This document shows, in pieces, positions 1-8,210 of a stretch of 64,000 nt of DNA. The stretch covers positions 83,000 through 146,999 of the forward strand of contig NZ_FOXQ01000014.1 in assembly GCF_900115755.1 (NCBI RefSeq). Reading direction: 5' to 3'. Position 1 is the stretch's first letter; each line of letters starts with the position of its first letter. A program made the position numbers and the translations under genes. The stretch comes from Parafilimonas terrae. GTDB lineage: Bacteria; Bacteroidota; Bacteroidia; Chitinophagales; Chitinophagaceae. The notes beneath the pieces were generated by a model. It was not told where the DNA came from and ran no database searches. It saw only the letters and a program-made list of their open reading frames with translations.

Positions 1-726
1 ACTGACATGGCTGCTTACAGCAACACACTCAATTCAATTCTTGATAAATATAAACCTGAAGTGCTCGTGATTGAAAATGAAGAAGACAATCCTTTATACC
101 ATACAGGCTCTGCAGAAGATTATTTAACAGAGCTTAAAACTGCAATTGATATAGCACATAAACGCGGCATAAAAGTTACCAACGGCGGTATTACGGTGAG
201 GGAAGTTTGCCTTATTGTTTACGATGATCTTATGCAAAAAGGCAGAGAAAAAGAAGCTATGGATTTTGTAACAAAGGCAGCGCCGCCGGCACTGGTGCAG
301 CGGGTGCGGAATATGAATAATAAAGTGATCCGGCGGCAAATAGAATTTGGAAGAAAAATACTGGCCGCTTATAAAACGCTCGATCTTGATTATATAAATT
401 TCCACTGGTATGAACCTGTAAAATTGAGGGGCAAGGGCGGCGATGCAGATTTTGACCCGGAGATATTTTCTTATGTAGCAAATTATATTAAAACAGCAAC
501 AGGAAAGCCGGTTATGTCAAACGAATTTGGCGTATTACAACCTTCACCGGAATTGGTAAAAAATATATTACATGCAGTGCGTAATGCAGGGCTTGCTTAT
601 GGCATTTTTTACAGTGCAGACGGCGGTGCAGAAGGTTCAGGCAAAGCTGTTGCTTTACAGGATGCCAGCGGTAATCTTAAAGAGAATGGTGTTGCTTTCA
701 GGGATTTTATAAAGCAGGTGCGTTAA
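1..726 (+). CDS. Glycoside hydrolase-like protein, 5' truncated
   Basis: The reading frame is open from the first base, so the gene starts upstream of the window; the first ATG is at base 7. The visible part looks like the C-terminal half of a TIM-barrel glycoside hydrolase. VIENEEDN resembles the strand-4 Asn-Glu pair that carries the acid/base, and VMSNEFGV resembles the strand-7 nucleophile of clan GH-A enzymes. NFHWYEP lies between them, as in such barrels. Specific family and substrate cannot be told. The downstream spacer to 846 holds only a short GTGAGTGGTAAGTGGTAAGT-like repeat. The fold call is moderately sure and the activity is inferred. Confidence 0.6.
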   Translation, partial: TDMAAYSNTLNSILDKYKPEVLVIENEEDNPLYHTGSAEDYLTELKTAIDIAHKRGIKVTNGGITVREVCLIVYDDLMQKGREKEAMDFVTKAAPPALVQRVRNMNNKVIRRQIEFGRKILAAYKTLDLDYINFHWYEPVKLRGKGGDADFDPEIFSYVANYIKTATGKPVMSNEFGVLQPSPELVKNILHAVRNAGLAYGIFYSADGGAEGSGKAVALQDASGNLKENGVAFRDFIKQVR

Positions 727-846
727 AATACTGCGGCACTATGTGGTAAAGAGTGAGTGGTAAGTGGTAAGTTGCGAGTATGCCGCCACAAGTGAAAATT
801 CATCTCATCATTCATCACCCCGGTCAAACCGCTATCCTGGGCTATA

Positions 847-1032
847 TTATTTTTCAGAAAGCCTGTCAAAATTATCTTCATCTACGGTTTCAGTTTCATC
901 AAATGCGCTTGCAGAACCATCAGAATCTATTTCATCTGATTGATATTTTTCATGCCTGAACAATTCGTCTTCATAATTTATTTGTGAAGGCTTTTCTTTT
1001 TTTGGATCGTTATCCGTTTTCGATTTATCCAT
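847..1032 (-). CDS. Small acidic hypothetical protein
   Basis: A 61-residue, highly charged protein, rich in Asp, Glu and Lys, with no hydrophobic segment and no family I recognise. It is probably cytosolic and largely disordered. It starts 30 bases after the end of the amine oxidase gene on the same strand, so the two are likely co-transcribed. Composition is coding-like (DEDNFDRLSEK at the C-terminus), but without homologues I cannot exclude a chance frame. Confidence 0.5.
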   Translation of the reverse strand: MDKSKTDNDPKKEKPSQINYEDELFRHEKYQSDEIDSDGSASAFDETETVDEDNFDRLSEK

Positions 1033-1062
1033 ATAATTTAATTTGAAATTTTCATGCCGCTT

Positions 1063-2364
1063 TTATAACGTTTTTAAAACGGCTTCAGCCGTTTTTCTTC
1101 CACTGCTTAATGCTGCTTCAACCGTGCCGCCCGGCGAGCCTTCAAACAAAGCTTCACCGGAAAAAAAGATGGTATCATTAACCGGTTGCCGCAAAACATT
1201 TTTAGCAGTTGCACTTTCTACTGTGCTGAATGAATAGCCGCCGTAAATATCCGGCTCTTTGCACCAATTGGCTATCTTATATGCCTTTAAGTTTTTATGA
1301 ATTTTTTCTGTAGGTATACCAAAACTATTTGCCAGGGATTGAATGGCTTTGTAAAGAATAACTTCATCTGTTTCACCCTGCAAAGATTTTGCATGCTCAT
1401 TACCAATCCAGCCGGTTAAAATATTGTTCTCAACCGGCGATTGTGTCCACCAGGTTGGAACAACTTCATGCTGCATAAAAATCATACCGGCATCTTTAGT
1501 GTTTGCTTTCCAGAAATTTTCATGAAACTCCAGTATAACCTTTATTACCGCTCCAAAACCTATATTTTTTGCAGCTTTTATATGTTGAGGAATGGCAGGT
1601 GAAAACTCTATATAATCCGAACTGCCCGCATCGGCCTGCAAAACACTTACGGGCACAGCTATCACAATTTTATTTGCCTTAAAAAGATGGCTGCACATGC
1701 TAAGCACATTCACCTCATTTTTATGCCAGCTTATTTTTTTGGCACAGCAGGAAAAATGAATAGAGCAACCATTATCCCTGCACTTTGTTTCCAGGAAATC
1801 TATCAGCCTTTTATATCCGCCATCAACCCGGTATTGTGTTCCCATTTCTTCACTCCATTCACGATATAAAGCTTTTGTGCTAGCTGTTGAAATATCTGCC
1901 AGGTCAAAACCACCCGCAAAATTTTTTACGAATGACCTTAATTCTGCATACTTATCTTCTCCAAAATATGTATCAATAAACACAGCCAACGGCATATCCT
2001 GTTGCAGTGAAACCATTTCTTTCATTAATAAATTCCAATGCCCTTCGAAATTATTTTCGTAGTTAAACACGCCATTTTCAATCCGGCCCATCGTGTCATT
2101 AATGGCATGATAAGAAATGCCGGCTTCGTTTAGTAAAGACAGGGTAACGGGCGCATGACCATGAATAAATTCAGCCCCTGTTTCAACAGGTTGAGAAAAA
2201 GAATCGTCATATAAAGTATGGATGCGGCCACCCAGTCGCTGTTTTGATTCCAGGATGGTTACTGCTATTTTATGTTTCGACAACTCAAAAGCAGTCATTA
2301 AGCCGGCTGCGCCGCCGCCGACAATTACAACGGATTGCGCATGATTATTTTTAGCAGATGGCAT
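1063..2364 (-). CDS. Flavin monoamine oxidase family protein
   Basis: FAD-dependent amine oxidase of 433 residues. The N-terminus has the dinucleotide-binding motif VVIVGGGAAGLMTAFELS followed by ESKQRLGGRIHT, the usual GG-R-x-x-T pattern. The C-terminus has FFSGEALFEGSPGGTVEAA, the second FAD contact of the family. It would oxidise a primary or secondary amine using FAD; the substrate is unknown. I place the start at the ATG at 2364 (MPSAKNN), because the open frame further upstream is not protein-like and runs toward the palindromic element at 2469-2596. No signal peptide is seen. The small acidic gene at 847-1032 follows on the same strand. Confidence 0.85.
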   Translation of the reverse strand: MPSAKNNHAQSVVIVGGGAAGLMTAFELSKHKIAVTILESKQRLGGRIHTLYDDSFSQPVETGAEFIHGHAPVTLSLLNEAGISYHAINDTMGRIENGVFNYENNFEGHWNLLMKEMVSLQQDMPLAVFIDTYFGEDKYAELRSFVKNFAGGFDLADISTASTKALYREWSEEMGTQYRVDGGYKRLIDFLETKCRDNGCSIHFSCCAKKISWHKNEVNVLSMCSHLFKANKIVIAVPVSVLQADAGSSDYIEFSPAIPQHIKAAKNIGFGAVIKVILEFHENFWKANTKDAGMIFMQHEVVPTWWTQSPVENNILTGWIGNEHAKSLQGETDEVILYKAIQSLANSFGIPTEKIHKNLKAYKIANWCKEPDIYGGYSFSTVESATAKNVLRQPVNDTIFFSGEALFEGSPGGTVEAALSSGRKTAEAVLKTL

Positions 2365-2468
2365 GGCTATTGTAAACTTTTTATAAATAATGTAAGTTCT
2401 GGATAAACATATGTGAGGCGTTATGCTATGAAATTGAAAACTGGTTACAAAATACAGACATCTTCGAA

Positions 2469-2596
2469 CGTCATTTCGACGACAGGAGAATTGCGAAGCA
2501 ATCATCGAGACCTAAAAGATAAATATGAAAGAGATAAATCTCTTAACTTTCAACCAGTCTGAATTTCAGGAGATGTCTCGTTTCCCCGACATGACG
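2469..2596. repeat. Imperfect palindromic intergenic element
   Basis: The spacer upstream of the amine oxidase begins with CGTCATTTCGACGACAGGAG and ends with GTTTCCCCGACATGACG. The outer arms CGTCAT / ATGACG are exact inverted repeats, and the match continues imperfectly inwards (TTCGAC against GTCGGGG). Short repeats of this look are scattered through Bacteroidota genomes. It could be a REP- or MITE-like element, or simply a hairpin. No second copy was seen in this window. Confidence 0.45.
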
Positions 2597-2670
2597 ATAC
2601 AAATCCCTGCTCAATTCGCAACATCTTCATCATTGAAATGCTTATCCGGAACTCACGTTAAATACTAATT

Positions 2671-2820
2671 ATGATACGGAAATTAAAGTCTGGCGAATAC
2701 AGGCTGTATTCAAAAAAGAAAGACCCAAAAACCAGCAAACGCAGGAACCTGGGCACTTTCAATACACTTGAAGCAGCAAAGAAACATGAACAGGAAATTC
2801 AGTATTTCAAGAAACACTGA
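2671..2820 (+). CDS. Small conserved basic protein (49 aa)
   Basis: A 49-residue, very basic protein beginning MIRKLKSGEYRLYSKKKDPK and ending EIQYFKKH, with RRNLGTF and EAAKKHE in between. I recognise this pattern (KLKSGEYRLYS...KRRNLGTF...AEKHE..VQYFK) as a small conserved bacterial protein without assigned function. The stop codon ends at 2820, directly against the stop of the convergent gene at 2821. ATG start; no clear Shine-Dalgarno sequence, as is common in Bacteroidota. Function unknown. Confidence 0.75.
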   Translation: MIRKLKSGEYRLYSKKKDPKTSKRRNLGTFNTLEAAKKHEQEIQYFKKH

Positions 2821-3165
2821 TTAAAGCTCAAACAGCAATTGCTCGTCATTATCCTTTACAGGTATTTGCCGTATAAAATTGTCATAACCCGCTTCATCAT
2901 CATGATTGCTGTAAACGCCATAAGCATCAATGCTGTAACCTATTAACCCGTCATTCGCTTTAATCAGATACAATACAGATGTATCGGAAGGATCTGACTC
3001 ACCTTCAAAGCGATAGGTTTTAACAATAGTTAAATCCTCAGGTTTATAAACTTTATCATTAAAAACAAAACCTTCGCTGGCCCACCTGAATTCATTATCG
3101 TAACCTTTTACGGTTAGTTTATTCAGTATCTGGCTTAGTGTGTTCATTTCATCTAATGTAGGCAT
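2821..3165 (-). CDS. Conserved hypothetical protein, Bacteroidota type
   Basis: Protein of 114 residues with no signal peptide or membrane segment. The central part, KVYKPEDLTIVKTYRFEGESDPSD...VLYLIKANDGLIGYSIDAYG, is one I have seen in many Bacteroidota proteins. I recall some of them carrying the name phosphoribosylpyrophosphate synthetase, which nothing in this sequence supports: there is no PRPP-binding loop and the chain is far too short. An alternative start is the ATG at 3147 (MNTLSQIL), which fits the usual N-terminus of the family better. Convergent with the 49-residue gene, with no spacer between stops. Confidence 0.7.
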   Translation of the reverse strand: MPTLDEMNTLSQILNKLTVKGYDNEFRWASEGFVFNDKVYKPEDLTIVKTYRFEGESDPSDTSVLYLIKANDGLIGYSIDAYGVYSNHDDEAGYDNFIRQIPVKDNDEQLLFEL

Positions 3166-3278
3166 AAATATTTTTTATACATCTGGTTTCAATTCTTGTA
3201 CCAATCATTACGTGAAATGATATTGCAATTGTTTTTTAATGCAGATGTGCCGCATTTTAGAAATGCATGGGCCTTATA

Positions 3279-4085
3279 TCAGCCTGCTGTGGGTATATTT
3301 TCAAAACCATCTGTTGGCTCGCCCATTGCTGCTTTTTTCATTTGCATGGCTGTTTCATGGCCGAGATATTTTTCAATTCTTTTTTCAACCCATATAAGCG
3401 CCGGCGTAAGAATAATGGCCATAAGAAATTTGTAGATATAATTTAAAGTGCCTACAGCAAAGATCATCGGCCACGTCCATGTTCCGCCTAATTTAAATGC
3501 AATGGTTAATACGATAAAACTGTCAACGATTTGCGAAACCACGGTGGAGCCTGTGGCCCGCAGCCATACTTTCTTTTCACCCGTTATGCGTTTTATACGA
3601 TGGAAAACCGTTACATCAACCAACTGGCTTACGAGGAATGCTGTGAGGCTGCCGAGTATAATCCAGAGCCCCTGCCCGAAAATACCGTTGAAGGCAGTTT
3701 GCATGTTCGCAATGTCTTTGGTTTGATTGGACGTTATCCAGAAATCTGCAGGCGGAATATGAATGCTTGCATAAAACATAATAAACGCATAGCTTATTAA
3801 TATTATGGCTGTATAACTAATGCGCTTCACTGCTTTTGGCCCGAAGTATTCATTCACAAGGTCTGTCATTACAAATTCCAGCGGCCACAATAAAACGCCG
3901 CAGGTAAGGTTGAATGATAAACCGTTTTGCCCGAACAATGTAATATTGGATGGTGCAAAGCCAAATAATTTTTCAAGTGAAAATATTTTGGTGCCAATGC
4001 ATTCAGCAATTAATGCATTGGCTACAAAGAAAGCCGTGAAGCCTATAAACAGCTTTGCAGGTTTGTTGTTAAGTATGTGGTGCAT
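3279..4085 (-). CDS. Queuosine precursor transporter, YhhQ/VUT family
   Basis: Integral membrane protein of 268 residues with about six hydrophobic segments. The motifs CGVLLWPLEFVMTDLVNEYFG and LVSQLVDVTVFHRIK...WLRATGSTVVSQIVDS are the hallmarks of the YhhQ family, which imports the queuosine precursors preQ0/preQ1 into the cytoplasm for tRNA modification. The hydrophilic C-terminal tail after about residue 235 is longer than needed for the fold. Its start overlaps the end of the upstream small membrane protein gene by 17 bases, so the two are likely co-expressed. Confidence 0.88.
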   Translation of the reverse strand: MHHILNNKPAKLFIGFTAFFVANALIAECIGTKIFSLEKLFGFAPSNITLFGQNGLSFNLTCGVLLWPLEFVMTDLVNEYFGPKAVKRISYTAIILISYAFIMFYASIHIPPADFWITSNQTKDIANMQTAFNGIFGQGLWIILGSLTAFLVSQLVDVTVFHRIKRITGEKKVWLRATGSTVVSQIVDSFIVLTIAFKLGGTWTWPMIFAVGTLNYIYKFLMAIILTPALIWVEKRIEKYLGHETAMQMKKAAMGEPTDGFENIPTAG

Positions 4086-4404
4086 CTTTCAAAATAAAGA
4101 AAAAATAAATCTGCAGCAGAAAGCAAATAATATTTACGTACAGCAACCAAAGCGGAATAAATTTATTTTTTACGCGTGAAGGCAATATGAGCACCAGCAT
4201 AAAGTTTATAAAATTTATTACAGGCGCCAGCCATCCCAAGACAATAGCAAATTCAATTAACGGCTGCGGAATATATTTTGGCAAAGTTGTATAACGCATA
4301 ATCATACAGATAATAAAAAAGATATTGCATATAAATGCCATCCTGAATAGAATGCGCAGCTTGCTTGCTTTTTTAATTGCCTGCTCCTGTTCCGGTTGCT
4401 CCAT
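4069..4404 (-). CDS. Small membrane protein, unknown function
   Basis: Protein of 111 residues with three hydrophobic stretches (about residues 18-36, 46-72 and 82-104) separated by short loops. N-terminus MEQPEQEQAIKKASKLR is charged and cytosolic-looking. I chose the ATG at 4404; the frame is open up to 4506 but that part is not membrane-like. It overlaps the start of the YhhQ gene by 17 bases, suggesting translational coupling. No family recognised. Confidence 0.6.
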   Translation of the reverse strand: MEQPEQEQAIKKASKLRILFRMAFICNIFFIICMIMRYTTLPKYIPQPLIEFAIVLGWLAPVINFINFMLVLILPSRVKNKFIPLWLLYVNIICFLLQIYFFFILKDAPHT

Positions 4405-4526
4405 TATGCTAAAGTAAGATGAATTGTGTGACGCAAATTGTTTTCCTTTGAAAGCCTTAAATAAAAAGCCACTCTTAGACAAGAGCAGCTTTTTCGTTTT
4501 ATTCAAACGTTTACCACCAACAAAGC

Positions 4527-5339
4527 TTAGTGGCCCACACGCAGGTATTCCTTCAATATTTCAGATTGAGGATTCTCAAAAACCTGCTGCGCCGGGCCGC
4601 TTTCAATTATTTCACCGTAATACATGAATATTACATTATCGGCAAGGCGTTTTGCCTGCCTTAAAATATGTGTAACCAATATAATGGTGTAACCAGATTT
4701 CAGTTTTATAAACTCTTCTTCAATAACCCTTGAAGAAATAGGATCGAGCGCTGAAGAAGGTTCATCTGCCAAAATAATTTCGGGTTCTACTGCAAGGCCT
4801 CTTGCCAAACATAAACGCTGCTGCTGTCCGATAGATAAGCGTTGTGCAGATGTTTTAAGACGGTCTTTCACTTCATCCCATAAAGCCACTTCTTTTAAAT
4901 GTTTTTCCACCTTGGCACTTATGATTTTCTTATTACGGATACCTTTCAGCTTAAGCCCGTAAGCAATGTTATCATAAATGCTCATAGGCAATGGATAGGG
5001 ACGTTGTAATAACAAACCCATTTTTTGGCGGATGGCAGTTATATCTTTATGCGCATCAAAAATATTGTCGCCGTCAATCCTGATGCTGCCACTTACTTTC
5101 AGATCAGGATAAAGGTCAGTTAACCGGTTAAGGCATTTCAATAAAGTTGTTTTACCGCAGCCTGATGGGCCCAGCAAAACAGTTATTTTATTTTTAGGAA
5201 TAATAGTAGAAACATTTTTAAGAATATGGTGCCCTTTACTATATACATTCACTTTATCTATCTCCACTACCGGTATGTTATTATGCACAACTGTAGTGGT
5301 TAAATTGCTTTTGAGTAATGTTTCAATTTGTGTTGACAT
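4527..5339 (-). CDS. pstB: PstB-like phosphate/oxyanion ABC transporter ATPase
   Basis: ATP-binding subunit of 270 residues. Walker A is GPSGCGKTT (57-65), the signature is LSIGQQQRL (168-176; Ile replaces the first Gly of LSGGQ), Walker B is IILADEPSSALD (D192, E193), and the switch histidine lies in LVTHILRQA. The GPSGCGKTTLL...CLNRL.DL and QRPYPLPMSIYDN stretches place it in the PstB group. It powers import through the PstC/PstA permeases. It is the last gene of a run porin, pstS, pstC, pstA, pstB on one strand. No phoU follows, which is unusual for a phosphate system. Confidence 0.85.
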   Translation of the reverse strand: MSTQIETLLKSNLTTTVVHNNIPVVEIDKVNVYSKGHHILKNVSTIIPKNKITVLLGPSGCGKTTLLKCLNRLTDLYPDLKVSGSIRIDGDNIFDAHKDITAIRQKMGLLLQRPYPLPMSIYDNIAYGLKLKGIRNKKIISAKVEKHLKEVALWDEVKDRLKTSAQRLSIGQQQRLCLARGLAVEPEIILADEPSSALDPISSRVIEEEFIKLKSGYTIILVTHILRQAKRLADNVIFMYYGEIIESGPAQQVFENPQSEILKEYLRVGH

Positions 5340-5363
5340 GCGATTGTTTTTGTTGATGATAAA

Positions 5364-6203
5364 TTATTTTTTCATTTTAATCAGCCTCGCAGAAACACTT
5401 AGTACAAGCACAATCACGGTTAATATAACTGCGGCTGCATAAGCACGGTTCTGTACTTCTTCAATGGGTGAACTCAACTGGAAAAAGATGGCCAGCGGCA
5501 ATGTTGCCGTGGGCTCGCTAAAACCATGTGGTATATGGTCTGTGTAACCAGCGGTGAATAAAACAGAAGCAGCGTCGCCAATGCCGCGGCCAAATGCAAG
5601 AAGGATAGCTGTTGCAAAGCCCGGCAATGCTTCCCTGAAAAAAACTTTATATGCTGTTTCTGTTTTTGTTGAGCCAAGCGCATAAGAAGCTTCCTGCAAG
5701 CCAATAGGAATTGTTTTTAGTACCTCGTCCATGGCGCGGATCATAATAGGCGTTATCATGGCTGCAACAGTTATAATGCCTGCGCCCAAAGAATTTTTAT
5801 ACCCTAAATACATTAACAACGTAAATCCAAAGGCGCCATAAACAATGGAAGGAACGCCCCAAAGCACATCAAGAAAAAAACGGATACCGATAAGCAAACG
5901 CTGGTACCTTATCAAATAAATATTCATGAATAAGGCAACAGGAAGGCTTATAACGAATGCAAGTATGGTGGAGCAAACGGCAAGATAAAATGAGCCTGCA
6001 ATAGCATTTAAAATGCCGCCATCTTTACCAAAATAAAAACCTCCTTTTGGCTCCTGGGTTATCATTTGCCATGAAAGGGAAGGAAAGCCTTTTTTCACTA
6101 CCGTCCAGATTATTTGCACGAGCACAAATACAATTATTGCCGTAAACAAAAATGATAGTGCACGAAAAAAACGCTCTTCATATTTTCTTCTGAATGTCAT
6201 CAT
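5364..6203 (-). CDS. pstA: PstA-like ABC transporter permease
   Basis: Membrane subunit of 279 residues with about six transmembrane helices. The ABC permease loop that docks on the ATPase is ...LQEASYALGSTKTETAYKVFFREALPG. The N-terminal helix FLFTAIIVFVLVQIIWTVVKKG and the loop GGILNAIAGSFYL are typical of PstA. It pairs with PstC to form the channel in the inner membrane. The start ATG overlaps the pstC stop (ATGA), and pstB follows after 24 bases, so the three are an operon with coupled translation. An in-frame second ATG three bases on is an equally good start. Confidence 0.88.
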   Translation of the reverse strand: MMTFRRKYEERFFRALSFLFTAIIVFVLVQIIWTVVKKGFPSLSWQMITQEPKGGFYFGKDGGILNAIAGSFYLAVCSTILAFVISLPVALFMNIYLIRYQRLLIGIRFFLDVLWGVPSIVYGAFGFTLLMYLGYKNSLGAGIITVAAMITPIMIRAMDEVLKTIPIGLQEASYALGSTKTETAYKVFFREALPGFATAILLAFGRGIGDAASVLFTAGYTDHIPHGFSEPTATLPLAIFFQLSSPIEEVQNRAYAAAVILTVIVLVLSVSARLIKMKK

Positions 6204-7087
6204 AGCGCTTCGGATTTATAAATAATATAACGGAAAATAACATTGATGATAACAATGATCACAAACAACAGCAACGCACCAAACATCAATGCAGAATCAT
6301 AAGAAGGAATACTCATCATCTCACCATAATTATTGGCAATTAAACCAGGCAATGTGTAGCCGGAATCGAACATGGATTTTGGTATTTGAACAACATTGCC
6401 TACCACCATAAGCACGGCAATGGTTTCGCCCAGCGCTTTTGAAAACCCTAAGCCAAATGCGGAAATAATACCAGTTGAACCTTTTCGTAAAAAACTATGT
6501 TTAATAGTTTCCCATTTTGTTGCGCCAAGCGCCAAAGAAGCTTCACCAAGCTCTACAGGCATTTGCCTGAACACTTCCAGCAACATATTCAGTATGTATG
6601 GAATGCTCATTACAGCAAGCACAATGGCGCCTGCCAGCAAACTATAACCAAGCGATTCTTTACCAAAGAACGGCGCTATTTTATCTCCAACCAATGGAAC
6701 AACTATCAGTAATCCCCAAACACCGTACACAACAGAAGGTATGCCTGCAAGAATATCAATAACGGGCCGCATGAATTTTAAAAACCATTTAGGCGCATAC
6801 TGTGTAAGATAAATTGCAGATAAAAGGCAAAGCGGTATGGATATGATTAATGATAATACAGTAACCCAAACCGATGATACAATGAAAGACCAAAACCCAA
6901 ACCTGTTATCAGAAGGAAACCAGTCTTTTGAGAATACAAGTTCGCTTAACCTGTGTTCACTTAACAAGGGTGTTGATTTAAACACAAGTCCTGTGCCTAT
7001 GGCCAGCGGCAGCAAAAGGCAAAATGTAAGACAGGTAACCATCCATTTGGATGAAATATTATCGGTTAATTTCCTGGATAATAACAT
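6200..7087 (-). CDS. pstC: PstC-like ABC transporter permease
   Basis: Membrane subunit of 295 residues, six predicted helices. The docking loop is PVELGEASLALGATKWETIKHSFL, and DILAGIPSVVYGVWGL is the characteristic PstC helix start. ALGETIAVLMVVGN follows, as in PstC proteins. Works with PstA in the inner membrane. Separated from pstS by 107 bases that hold a strong stem-loop (7118-7170), which may lower expression of the membrane parts relative to the binding protein. Confidence 0.88.
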   Translation of the reverse strand: MLLSRKLTDNISSKWMVTCLTFCLLLPLAIGTGLVFKSTPLLSEHRLSELVFSKDWFPSDNRFGFWSFIVSSVWVTVLSLIISIPLCLLSAIYLTQYAPKWFLKFMRPVIDILAGIPSVVYGVWGLLIVVPLVGDKIAPFFGKESLGYSLLAGAIVLAVMSIPYILNMLLEVFRQMPVELGEASLALGATKWETIKHSFLRKGSTGIISAFGLGFSKALGETIAVLMVVGNVVQIPKSMFDSGYTLPGLIANNYGEMMSIPSYDSALMFGALLLFVIIVIINVIFRYIIYKSEAL

Positions 7088-7117
7088 TGGCGGTAGTATT
7101 TAAAAACTAAGCGATTG

Positions 7118-7170
7118 ACCGGGCCGGGCTTTCATGCCATAGCGCAGTCATGAAAGCTTTAATGCCCGGT
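7118..7170 (-). promoter_or_regulatory. Intercistronic stem-loop between pstS and pstC
   Basis: Nested inverted repeats: ACCGGGC (7118-7124) pairs with GCCCGGT (7164-7170), and CTTTCATG (7129-7136) pairs with CATGAAAG (7149-7156). No T-run follows on the minus strand, so it is more likely an mRNA-stabilising or processing structure than a terminator. Such loops downstream of binding-protein genes commonly let the binding protein be made in excess. Confidence 0.6.
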
Positions 7171-7194
7171 ATTAATAATTACAACACAAACTGT

Positions 7195-8160
7195 TTAAAG
7201 CTTTTGAACCTGTTCAGTTAAGGTGGTTTCAGACAGGGGCACATAACCAGCAACATGCACAAACTTTTGCCCGTCGGTTAATACCCATTTAAAGAAATCC
7301 AGCAATTCTTTTTTCTGTGTTTTGCCTTTTGTAAGAAAGTACAGGTTTCTGGCGGGCGGTGAAGGGAATTTGCCATCATTTACAGCCTGCAGAAATGTGC
7401 TAAGGTTCCCATAAAAATTTTCATCCGCATCAATTTTGCCATTGCCGTTCACATCAATGGGCACTACATCAATACCGGGAAGTTTATTCCCTGTCTTCTG
7501 ATCGAATACAAAGAGCGTGTTATTATATCCAATTCCTTTTAAATCTTTTCTTACAGCATCAGCCACACCCGGATCTGCATTTACGCCGATGCCTTTTAAA
7601 TTCTCCTGTTTTTTTCCGAAAAAAGCAGCCCATGAATCTGCGGCGCCCGCAGCATCGGCCCTTGTATAAACATTTATATTGTCAGCGCCGGCGCCTTTAC
7701 CCAGTAACTGCTGCCATGTTTTAATGCTGTTATCAACAAATATGGCTTTGAACTCTTCTTTCTTTACACCGCGTGCCTGCACTTCGTTATAAAGAGGGTT
7801 TTTTACGTTCATTGTTGGAAGCACAGCATCTTTACAAACTGATAAAGACCAAACACCTTTTTCATTTTCCGCATCAGTAAGCTCTCTTGAAAACATACCT
7901 ACATCCACCGCACCGGCAAGACAGTCTGTAAGGCCTTTACCAGCACCACCGGCCTGTACATCAAACCTTATTTCGGGATGTATTTTATTGTACTCGGTAA
8001 CCCAGGTTTGCACAAGCGGATATAAAGCGAATGCACCGGAAAAAGAAATAGAAACAGTATTGCCTGAGCCTGAAGTATTTTTTTCCTCCTTTGAACCACC
8101 GGTGCAACCAGCAATGAATAAAGAAGATAAAAGAACTAATATGAAGGTTTTCTTAAGCAT
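7195..8160 (-). CDS. pstS: PstS-like substrate-binding lipoprotein
   Basis: Periplasmic binding protein of 321 residues, with a lipoprotein signal ending in FIAGC (lipid-modified Cys19). VSISFSGAFALYPLVQTW and AGGAGKGLTDCLAGAVDVGMFSR correspond to the two anion-contact loops of PstS, though the first reads SGAFALYPL where classical PstS has a GSSTVYPL-like loop. A calcium-type EF-hand loop, DVNGNGKIDADE, lies near residue 230. It delivers an oxyanion to PstC/PstA. Phosphate is the default call; the neighbouring Rrf2 regulator and CymR-like box leave sulfate possible. Confidence 0.8.
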   Translation of the reverse strand: MLKKTFILVLLSSLFIAGCTGGSKEEKNTSGSGNTVSISFSGAFALYPLVQTWVTEYNKIHPEIRFDVQAGGAGKGLTDCLAGAVDVGMFSRELTDAENEKGVWSLSVCKDAVLPTMNVKNPLYNEVQARGVKKEEFKAIFVDNSIKTWQQLLGKGAGADNINVYTRADAAGAADSWAAFFGKKQENLKGIGVNADPGVADAVRKDLKGIGYNNTLFVFDQKTGNKLPGIDVVPIDVNGNGKIDADENFYGNLSTFLQAVNDGKFPSPPARNLYFLTKGKTQKKELLDFFKWVLTDGQKFVHVAGYVPLSETTLTEQVQKL

Positions 8161-8187
8161 AGTTTATTTATTAAGTCTATATATTTA

Positions 8188-8197
8188 ATAGGAATTA
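8188..8197 (+). promoter_or_regulatory. Candidate Rrf2/CymR-like half-site upstream of pstS
   Basis: ATAGGAATTA lies 28 bases upstream of the pstS start codon. The same ten bases recur on the minus strand at the porin promoter (9631-9640). They match the ATMGGAATTW part of the CymR box as I recall it. The second half is poor here, so this may be a weak or chance site. Confidence 0.3.
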
Positions 8198-8210
8198 TGA
8201 ATAAAATTTT

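Noticed and set aside
2365..2505. 47-residue N-terminal extension of the amine oxidase
   Set aside because: Not similar to the family and it reaches toward the palindromic element; the FAD motif follows the ATG at 2364 at the normal distance.
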